Below are positions 1 to 5,240 of a DNA stretch of 5,240 nt, piece after piece (the first letter of the stretch is position 1; each line of letters begins with the position of its first letter). Made by a program: the position numbers and the translations under genes. The notes under the pieces were generated by a model that saw only the letters and a program-made list of their open reading frames with translations, was not told where the DNA came from and made no database searches. Source of the DNA: an uncultured Lachnospiraceae bacterium (GTDB lineage Bacteria > Bacillota > Clostridia > Lachnospirales > Lachnospiraceae); assembly GCA_902797705.1 (NCBI GenBank), contig CADBTX010000100.1, forward strand, positions 1 to 5,240, written 5' to 3'.

Positions 1-1
1 G

Positions 2-700
2 ACAGTGGATGCCTCCAGGGATGAATTTGTTTCAAATGTGTCCCATGAGCTGAAGACGCCGCTTACATCCATGAAGGTTCTGGCAGATTCGCTTCTCGCT
101 GCGGAGGGTGTTTCAAATGAGACTTACAGGGAATTCATGGCGGACATAGCGGAAGAGGTTGACAGAGAGGATAAGATCATCACAGACCTTTTATCCATAG
201 TAAAGATGGATAAGGCAACAGAGGAGATAAATGCGGAGGATACGGACATCAATGAGCTTATAGAACTGCTGCTTAAGAGGCTCCGTCCCATTGCGGATAA
301 GAAAAATGTGCAGATCGTATTTGAGAGCAGGAGGCAGGTAAATGCCGAGGTAGACAGGACCAAGTTTACCCTTGCCATTATGAACCTGGTGGAAAATGCC
401 GTGAAGTACAATAAGGATAACGGCTGGATAAGGGTGGGACTGGACAGCGATCATCAGTTTTTCGTGATAACGGTTTCCGATTCCGGCATCGGTATCCCGG
501 AGGACTCCATGGATCAGATCTTTGAGCGTTTCTACAGGGTGGATAAATCCCACTCCAGAGAGATCGGCGGCACAGGTCTCGGGCTTGCAGTAACAAGGAG
601 CTGCATCCTTATGCACAGAGGGGCCATAAAGGTAAGCAGTGTTGAGGGCGAGGGGACCACCTTTACCGTAAGAGTTCCCTTGAAATATGTGGCGGTATAA
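2..700 (+). CDS. Sensor histidine kinase, C-terminal catalytic part (5' partial)
   Basis: This is the cytoplasmic kinase core of a two-component sensor: it autophosphorylates on a histidine and passes the phosphate to a response regulator. The frame is open to the left edge, so the GTG at 5 is not the real start. Counting that GTG as residue 1, the HisKA H-box HELKTPL begins at the phospho-acceptor His14; Glu15 and Thr18 form the ExxT phosphatase motif. The HATPase_c domain follows with the N-box (Asn127, Asn131), G1 box DSGIGIP (159-165), F-box FERFYR (173-178) and G2 box GGTGLGL (188-194). The protein ends soon after, as is usual for the PhoR/WalK/ResE class. All catalytic motifs are intact. 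The sensor domain, membrane segments and any HAMP or PAS domain lie outside the window, as probably does the response regulator. Stimulus and exact orthology cannot be told. A lipoprotein gene follows after 9 bases, so the two are probably co-transcribed. Confidence 0.96.
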   Translation, partial: TVDASRDEFVSNVSHELKTPLTSMKVLADSLLAAEGVSNETYREFMADIAEEVDREDKIITDLLSIVKMDKATEEINAEDTDINELIELLLKRLRPIADKKNVQIVFESRRQVNAEVDRTKFTLAIMNLVENAVKYNKDNGWIRVGLDSDHQFFVITVSDSGIGIPEDSMDQIFERFYRVDKSHSREIGGTGLGLAVTRSCILMHRGAIKVSSVEGEGTTFTVRVPLKYVAV

Positions 701-704
701 AGGA
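699..704 (+). promoter_or_regulatory. Ribosome binding site of the GerMN lipoprotein gene
   Basis: AAAGGA lies 5 bases before the ATG at 710 and overlaps the TAA stop of the histidine kinase gene. This supports the chosen start and suggests translational coupling between kinase and lipoprotein. Confidence 0.65.
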
Positions 705-709
705 TCGAT

Positions 710-1660
710 ATGAATGAGACAGGATCAGGAAAAGTGCATATCATAGTTCTGCTGCTTTCTCTTGCGGCTGCTGTTTTCCTCTCCGGCTGTTCTTTTGATC
801 AGGGTAAGACAGGAGAGGGGGCGGAAGATAGGGACTCCTTCGGGGTGTACTATCTCACCCAGGATGAAAGCCAGATCGTATTTGAGGCAAAGAGCTCCCT
901 TAACCGGGAGTCCGGCATATCTGATTATATACTGGAACTGCAGAACGACCCTTCCGATGTACGGTTGAAGCGTACTGTGGGAGCAGAAGTCATGCTGATA
1001 GATTACAGGAATGAAGAGAACGGGGCTGTGCTGAATTTTGATGAAAGGTACCTGGACATGAAGATAGAAAAGGAGGTGCTTTTCCGAGCCGCGGTGGCCC
1101 AGACTGTGCTTCAGGATGATGATATCAATTTTGTGTCCTTTGAGGTGAACGGAGAGCCCTTAAAATACGATAACGGCGAGGAGGTGGGAAGTATGAGCGC
1201 CTCCACGTTCATTGATAATGCGGGGGATGAATTAAGCTCCCACATAAAGAAGAACATAAGGCTGTATTTTGCGGACAACGGCGGCAAAAGCCTTGTCATG
1301 AATAAGAGGGAGATAGTCTACAGCAGTAATGAGTCCCTGGAAAAGGTGGTTATGGAACAGCTTATTGCAGGTCCAAATGAGAATGAGGGCTATGCCACCA
1401 TCTCTCCGGATACCAGGCTGAATACCATCGCGGTGAAAAACGGTATCTGCTACGTAAGCCTTGATTCTGCCCTGGTGGATAAGCCTATAGATGTGACGGA
1501 GGATGTGCTCCTTTATTCCATAGTGGATTCACTGGCCTCCGTTCCCGGGGTGAACAAGGTCCAGATATCGGTGAACGGCGAGACTGACAGAGTGCTGAGA
1601 AGTAATTTCCGGCTGGATGAGGCCTATTCATTTAATGAGGAGATTGTGAGCAGTGATTAG
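710..1660 (+). CDS. Lipoprotein with two tandem GerMN domains
   Basis: This is a 316-residue exported lipoprotein. Residues 9-24 are a hydrophobic signal segment ending in a lipobox LSGC with Cys27 as the probable lipidation site, so the mature protein should sit on the outer face of the cytoplasmic membrane. Two regions look like GerMN domains, named from GerM of Bacillus sporulation and germination. The first spans about 44-150 and ends in VNGEP. The second, about 183-292, has EQLIAGP at 216-222, a YVSLDSAL strand at 248-255 and ends in VNGET. The parallel endings suggest an internal duplication, the second copy being closer to the family pattern. The role of GerMN is not firmly known; it occurs in GerM and in LpqB, the lipoprotein partner of the MtrB kinase. 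Position directly after a histidine kinase favours an envelope-side accessory of that kinase over a spore role, but this is inference. The gene overlaps comEC by 8 bases. Confidence 0.9.
   Translation: MNETGSGKVHIIVLLLSLAAAVFLSGCSFDQGKTGEGAEDRDSFGVYYLTQDESQIVFEAKSSLNRESGISDYILELQNDPSDVRLKRTVGAEVMLIDYRNEENGAVLNFDERYLDMKIEKEVLFRAAVAQTVLQDDDINFVSFEVNGEPLKYDNGEEVGSMSASTFIDNAGDELSSHIKKNIRLYFADNGGKSLVMNKREIVYSSNESLEKVVMEQLIAGPNENEGYATISPDTRLNTIAVKNGICYVSLDSALVDKPIDVTEDVLLYSIVDSLASVPGVNKVQISVNGETDRVLRSNFRLDEAYSFNEEIVSSD
1637..1642 (+). promoter_or_regulatory. Ribosome binding site deciding the GTG start of comEC
   Basis: GAGGAG within the end of the lipoprotein gene lies 10 bases before the GTG at 1653. 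It is the reason for choosing this non-ATG start, which yields an N-terminus with a basic MIRR followed at once by a membrane segment, as expected for ComEC. Confidence 0.7.
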
Positions 1661-3863
1661 GCGGCCCCTTGTTTTCACGGCCCTCCTCTTTCTTATCATG
1701 ACGCTGATATTGATGAAGCTCCATCCCATAAGGGGGAATCCCCCGGATGTGCCGGAGGGCTCTGTTATCACCGTTTCCGGCAGGGTCTCGGACAGACAGT
1801 ATAAAAACGATTCTTTTATCCTTATCTTAAAGGATGCCGCTCCCGACAAGGGAGATTCCGGCAAAACCTCAGTAATAATATATCTTGAAGAAAAAAATAC
1901 AAGCCTGAAGGAACTGCCTCCCATGGGTTCAAGGGTCAGGGTCAGGGGGAAGTTTTCGCTTTTTGAAGAAGCCCGCAACCCCGGGCAGTTCGACATGCGT
2001 GAGTTCTATCATATTAGGGGCATTGATTACAGGCTATTTAACGGAAGGGTTCTGTCCCGGGGAAAAAACTGTGATGTTCTGAAGGAAGGGCTTTTCAGGC
2101 TCCGTATCGCCATGGCTTCAGCCTATGACAGACTCCTTAACGATACCGACAGCGGCATCCTTAAAGCCATGATACTGGGAGACCGCACAGATCTTGATCC
2201 CGGGGTCAGAGAGTTATATCAGACCGGGGGCATTGCTCACGCATTGTCGATATCGGGTCTGCATATCTCTATCCTTGGATACGGGCTGTACAGGCTTTTA
2301 AGGAAGCTTGGACTCGCTTCCCTTCTTTCTTCCGTCTCCTGTACCGTCTTTATCTCGCTGTATTCCGTGATGGCAGGAGGAAGCACCGCCACGATAAGAG
2401 CCGTGATCATGTTCGGAACCTGTATGGCGGCGGACATTTTTGGAAGAACCTATGATCTCTTAAGCGCTCTTGCCCTCTCTCTTATGGCTATCCTGTTTAC
2501 GGATCCGCTTTATATCTATGATGCGGGCTTTATGCTGTCCTTTGGGGCCGTGGCGGGGATCGCCCTGGTAAGCCCCGTCGTAAAGGAGTGTCTTCCCTTC
2601 GGGGATAAAAAGCCGGTGTCCGGCTTTGTCATGAGTCTTTCCATCAATCTTTTCACGCTTCCGGTGGTCCTCATTTTCTACTATGAAACCCCGCTCACAT
2701 CACCGCTTATCAATCTTCTGGTGATCCCTCTTATGGGAATTCTGGTGATATCAGGTATCTTAACCGGGATCCTCGGGATCTTTCTTACCCTGCCGGCAAT
2801 GCCCGGCGCATTTCTCTGTCATCTTATCCTTACTGTCTATGAAAGGGGGTGTTTAATATGCAGATCCATCCCGGGCTCAGTCCTTATATGCGGCAGACCG
2901 GAGAACATAAGGGTGGGATTATACTATGTGCTGCTTTTGCTCATCTGCCTTTTCCGGAAAAAAGAAAAGGAGAAGGGAGGCGGAAGGTATGTATCTCTTT
3001 TGATCCTAATGCTCCTCCCCGGCCTTCTTTTGATACGGTTCCCGAAGGAAACAGTTTATACCATGCTGGATATAGGGCAGGGGGACTGTAATGTCATATG
3101 CGCTGAAAACGGTGACACCCTGATGATAGACTGCGGAAGTTCTTCCGAGAAGGAGATCGGAAAGTACAGAGTCATTCCCTTTCTTAAGTACATGGGACGG
3201 GGAAGGATAGATACAGTGGTCCTTACACATTCCGACTCCGATCATATAAACGGCTATCTGGAGATACTGGAGAGAATGGATGATGAGGGGATACGGATAA
3301 AGCAGCTGATACTTCCCGGAAAAAGGGATCCCGGTGAAAAATACGGAGAAATCATCGCCTCTTCCAAAGAGAAGGGGGTAAAGGTGTCATTCATTAATGC
3401 CGGAGAGGGCTTTAAGGATGGAGAACTTAAGTTCAGTTGTCTCGCGCCGGAAAAGGGCCCCGATCCCTCCGATGAAAATGAGAATTCCGTGGTGCTGAGA
3501 CTAAAGTACCGGGATTTTAACGCTTTATTTACCGGGGATACGGTGGGGGATGAGGAGCAGAGGATGATACAGCGCCTCACTCCCGGTGAAAGGATGACCG
3601 TATTAAAGGTAGCTCATCACGGTTCCGGATATTCCACGCCGGACATCCTTCTTCAGAAGATACGTCCCGTTTTTTCACTGATATCCGCAGGGAGGAAAAA
3701 CAGATACGGTCATCCGCACCCTGAACTGATCCGGCGGCTTGAGGATTCAGGTACAAAGATCTTCTGCACAAAGGAGGAGGGGGCGGTGATCATAAGAACT
3801 GACGGGAAGCATGTAAAAGCCACGGGATTTCTGAATAAGAAAAGGGATCTTCGGAAAAACTAA
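1653..3863 (+). CDS. comEC: ComEC/Rec2 family DNA-uptake channel protein
   Basis: ComEC forms the membrane channel that brings single-stranded DNA into the cytoplasm during natural transformation. The 736 residues are close to the usual family length (B. subtilis ComEC is about 776). In order: a membrane segment (about 7-23); a DUF4131/OB-like region (about 37-140) with the typical NPGQFD at 109-114; the Competence domain (about 155-440) with ILGDRTDLDPGVRELY at 174-189, the hallmark HALSISGLH at 196-204, and about nine hydrophobic helices; then, after a last membrane segment (about 447-462), a metallo-beta-lactamase-fold domain. That domain carries LDIGQGDC (472-479), DCGS (493-496), the metal-site-like HSDSDH (526-531), FTGD (626-629), VAHHGS (653-658) and GHPHP (686-690), so its key residues are present and nuclease activity is plausible. 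Only one membrane helix precedes the OB-like region, a rather simple N-terminus. Start is GTG, overlapping the lipoprotein gene by 8 bases. No comEA or holA is adjacent, although both often flank comEC in Firmicutes. Whether the host is competent cannot be told. Confidence 0.97.
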   Translation: MIRRPLVFTALLFLIMTLILMKLHPIRGNPPDVPEGSVITVSGRVSDRQYKNDSFILILKDAAPDKGDSGKTSVIIYLEEKNTSLKELPPMGSRVRVRGKFSLFEEARNPGQFDMREFYHIRGIDYRLFNGRVLSRGKNCDVLKEGLFRLRIAMASAYDRLLNDTDSGILKAMILGDRTDLDPGVRELYQTGGIAHALSISGLHISILGYGLYRLLRKLGLASLLSSVSCTVFISLYSVMAGGSTATIRAVIMFGTCMAADIFGRTYDLLSALALSLMAILFTDPLYIYDAGFMLSFGAVAGIALVSPVVKECLPFGDKKPVSGFVMSLSINLFTLPVVLIFYYETPLTSPLINLLVIPLMGILVISGILTGILGIFLTLPAMPGAFLCHLILTVYERGCLICRSIPGSVLICGRPENIRVGLYYVLLLLICLFRKKEKEKGGGRYVSLLILMLLPGLLLIRFPKETVYTMLDIGQGDCNVICAENGDTLMIDCGSSSEKEIGKYRVIPFLKYMGRGRIDTVVLTHSDSDHINGYLEILERMDDEGIRIKQLILPGKRDPGEKYGEIIASSKEKGVKVSFINAGEGFKDGELKFSCLAPEKGPDPSDENENSVVLRLKYRDFNALFTGDTVGDEEQRMIQRLTPGERMTVLKVAHHGSGYSTPDILLQKIRPVFSLISAGRKNRYGHPHPELIRRLEDSGTKIFCTKEEGAVIIRTDGKHVKATGFLNKKRDLRKN

Positions 3864-3875
3864 AGGATTGCATAA

Positions 3876-3904
3876 GGCCGGCGGAGGGCAGGACGCCGCC
3901 GGTC
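3876..3904 (+). terminator. GC-rich hairpin after comEC (weak terminator or attenuator candidate)
   Basis: GGCCGGCGG at 3876-3884 pairs with CCGCCGGTC at 3896-3904, giving a 9-bp stem with one G-U pair and an 11-base loop. It starts 13 bases after the comEC stop and ends 32 bases before the next start codon. No run of T follows, so it is not a classical intrinsic terminator. It may weaken readthrough, protect the 3' end of the upstream mRNA, or act as a leader element of the next gene. Its structure is clear; its function is a guess. Confidence 0.45.
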
Positions 3905-3920
3905 AGGATATAAGGCCTGC

Positions 3921-3928
3921 AGAGAGGA
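3921..3928 (+). promoter_or_regulatory. Ribosome binding site of the Ig-repeat exported protein
   Basis: AGAGAGGA lies 8 bases before the ATG at 3937. With the lysine-rich N-terminus and signal peptide that follow, it fixes this start. No convincing -35/-10 pair was found between 3864 and 3936: TATAAG at 3909-3914 is -10-like, but nothing resembling a -35 stands at the right distance. Confidence 0.65.
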
Positions 3929-3936
3929 ATACTATT

Positions 3937-5240
3937 ATGAAAAATACAACGGATATAAAAAAGCTTACTAAAAAGATCATGGTTTTTCTTATGACATTGT
4001 CCACGGTCTTTATCTCACTTACAGAGACTCTGCCCTGCAGGGTATATGCAGGGCCTCCCAAGATAGGCATCTTTTCAATTATCCTTTCGGATCAGAGTAC
4101 ACCCGTAAAATCCGTTACAGCGAGGATCAGGGTAGATGATTATCCCGCATACAGGTCTATACTTGAGAATACAAATTTCATATTCTGCTGGGACAGTACT
4201 TTGAACGACAATACCCAGAGCACCGGGATGGAGCATGTATTTACAACTCCCGGCACCCACAAGCTCACAATATACACAACCAGGGAAAGCCAGCAGTACG
4301 CCCAGACCACCTTCGGGATAGGGAATATAGATAACGTTAAGCCGGTCATGGGGGATCCTGAAGCGAGAAAGATCGAGGAGGGCTGGGAGATAAGCCTGAA
4401 GGAATGCTTTGATCCTGACAGGCCTGACGCTGCGTTGAGCTTCCTCTGCCTTAAGGATGAAGACTGTTCGGACGTACGGGATTACGGAGTCCTCAATGAG
4501 GATAAGGTTATGGCTAAGAGCGGATGGCAGACAGAACCTGTATTTTCAGTGGCAGATGACGGAGTGTATTCGGTATTTGCAAGGGATGAGGCCGGAAACG
4601 TGTCGGAAAAGAAACTGGATACCGGCACCGTAGATTCAGAGCCGCCATACCTTACAAGCGAGCCCGAGATCATCCTGGAAGGTGAAGTAAACGGATTTGC
4701 GAAGGCCGCGGTCATAAGGCTGGAGGCAGAAGATAACAGCGGGAATCTCGGGAACTATCCATTTTCCTTCAACGACGGCGGCACATGGCAGCAGGGAAAT
4801 GAACTGAGGGTCGTGGAAAACGGCCCTGTTACCATCAGACTTAAGGATGAGAGCGGGAATGTCAGCGAAGCCGTAACAGTAGAGATCAATAATCTGGATA
4901 ACAGGGCACCGTCTTTAAGTCTTACAGGCAGGGAGGATGATCAGAATAACGGGATCACCGTGGTGAATGTGTCTGCCAGTGATGATATGTCCGGAGTCAG
5001 CGAGATCAGCTACCAGAATGATGAGGTGGGAGTCCCGGTGATCCTGGCGGGAGGCTCCGGATCCGGAAGCAGCAGGCTGGACGCTTCTGCCACTCTTAAC
5101 AGCAACGGCAGCTATACCTTTATGGCAAGGGATGTTCTGGGAAATACTTCTTATGAAAAGATCAATGTGGTGAGATCTGTAAAGACGGAATACAGGGAAA
5201 AGGAAGAAAAAAAGGATAAGGACAAGGACAAAAACAAGGA
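3937..5240 (+). CDS. Exported protein with PKD-like segment and Ig-like repeats (3' partial)
   Basis: This frame is open from the ATG to the right edge: 434 complete codons without a stop. I do not recognise a specific family. The N-terminus is a clear signal peptide: basic residues up to Lys14, a hydrophobic core at about 15-28 and a probable signal peptidase I site VYA|G after Ala38. There is no lipobox. Residues about 70-128 resemble a PKD or Ig-like fold (FCWD at 83-86, then HVFTTPGTHKLTIYT at 100-114). Three Ig-like units of about 90-100 residues follow; each ends in a shared strand pattern, DGVYSVFARDEAGNVS (208-223), NGPVTIRLKDESGNVS (295-310) and NGSYTFMARDVLGNTS (390-405), and begins with an Asp-containing, proline-ending linker (near 132-136, 233-237, 321-325). 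From about 420 a Lys/Asp/Glu-rich tail begins, perhaps a linker to a surface anchor or further domain beyond the edge. Such repeats usually serve as spacers or adhesion modules of cell-surface proteins. A link to DNA uptake is not shown; it lies 73 bases after comEC. Confidence 0.88.
   Translation, partial: MKNTTDIKKLTKKIMVFLMTLSTVFISLTETLPCRVYAGPPKIGIFSIILSDQSTPVKSVTARIRVDDYPAYRSILENTNFIFCWDSTLNDNTQSTGMEHVFTTPGTHKLTIYTTRESQQYAQTTFGIGNIDNVKPVMGDPEARKIEEGWEISLKECFDPDRPDAALSFLCLKDEDCSDVRDYGVLNEDKVMAKSGWQTEPVFSVADDGVYSVFARDEAGNVSEKKLDTGTVDSEPPYLTSEPEIILEGEVNGFAKAAVIRLEAEDNSGNLGNYPFSFNDGGTWQQGNELRVVENGPVTIRLKDESGNVSEAVTVEINNLDNRAPSLSLTGREDDQNNGITVVNVSASDDMSGVSEISYQNDEVGVPVILAGGSGSGSSRLDASATLNSNGSYTFMARDVLGNTSYEKINVVRSVKTEYREKEEKKDKDKDKNK
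5212..5240 (+). repeat. Short period-6 repeat coding a Lys-Asp tail
   Basis: The units AAGGAT, AAGGAC, AAGGAC, AAAAAC and AAGGA (cut by the edge) run in tandem and encode alternating Lys with Asp or Asn (residues 426 onward). Because the unit is 6 bases, copy-number changes would lengthen or shorten the charged linker without shifting the frame. The extent beyond the window is unknown. Confidence 0.55.

Noticed and set aside
5..7. GTG near the left edge as the start of the histidine kinase.
   Set aside because: The frame is open upstream of it, and the codon lies only 13 residues before the phospho-acceptor His, inside the HisKA helix, so the true start must be outside the window.
124..616. 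Minus-strand open frames opposite the histidine kinase.
   Set aside because: The + strand shows all canonical kinase boxes in order; the reverse frames are shadows with biased, Ser-rich or nondescript composition.
1891..1897. A run of seven A in comEC that could permit slippage.
   Set aside because: The frame continues intact through all ComEC motifs, and no alternative product or programmed frameshift signal is visible.
2842..3091. A small + frame inside comEC: an AAAGGGGGT purine run 7 bases before an ATG at 2858, giving about 77 residues in another frame.
   Set aside because: The product is rich in Pro, Gly and His with no recognisable domain, and comEC is uninterrupted and well conserved in its own frame here. 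The purine run encodes the ERG residues of ComEC, so the ribosome binding site is probably coincidental.
4033..4053. A 10-bp palindrome CCCTGCAGGG and a second TGCAGGG a few bases on, in the signal-peptide coding region.
   Set aside because: Too short and inside coding sequence; no sign that it serves as an operator or attachment site.
4075..4715. Minus-strand open frames of 61-77 codons (4075-4260, 4140-4349, 4482-4715).
   Set aside because: They lie opposite the exported Ig-repeat gene, have low-complexity or unstructured translations and no good ribosome binding sites. The + strand frame has a signal peptide, a ribosome binding site and repeats, so it is the real gene.

Overview
The window holds four genes, all on the + strand and closely packed, with both outer genes cut by the window edges. 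Several traits point to a Gram-positive member of the Clostridia, most plausibly a Lachnospiraceae-type bacterium of moderate GC: strong AGGAG-like ribosome binding sites, tight translational coupling, a GerMN-domain lipoprotein, a Firmicutes-type PhoR/WalK-like sensor kinase, and frequent AGG and ATA codons. This placement is inference from style and gene content, because the window has no rRNA or other phylogenetic marker.

Layout. Positions 2-700 carry the C-terminal catalytic half of a sensor histidine kinase (HisKA plus HATPase_c); its sensor and membrane part lies upstream. After 9 bases comes a 316-residue lipoprotein with two GerMN-like domains (710-1660). Its last codons overlap by 8 bases the GTG start of a full-length ComEC/Rec2-type DNA-uptake channel protein (1653-3863, 736 residues) with an N-terminal DUF4131/OB-like region, a competence membrane domain and a C-terminal metallo-beta-lactamase-fold domain. 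A 73-base gap (3864-3936) holds a GC-rich hairpin and a ribosome binding site. From 3937 to the right edge runs an open frame without a stop: an exported protein with a signal peptide, a PKD-like segment, three Ig-like repeats and the start of a Lys/Asp-rich tail. There is no gene-free stretch over 300 bases.

How the genes may work together. The spacing indicates that kinase, lipoprotein and comEC form one operon. A kinase followed by a GerMN lipoprotein resembles the actinobacterial MtrB-LpqB arrangement, in which the lipoprotein modulates the kinase, so the lipoprotein here may be an envelope-side accessory of the kinase (inference). ComEC would be co-transcribed, which is unlike the common comEA-comEC arrangement. 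The fourth gene may be transcribed by readthrough past the hairpin or from a promoter I could not identify. I see no mobile element, CRISPR array, tRNA or rRNA. The gene families are recognisable; what is unusual is the gene order and the uncharacterised Ig-repeat protein at the right edge.
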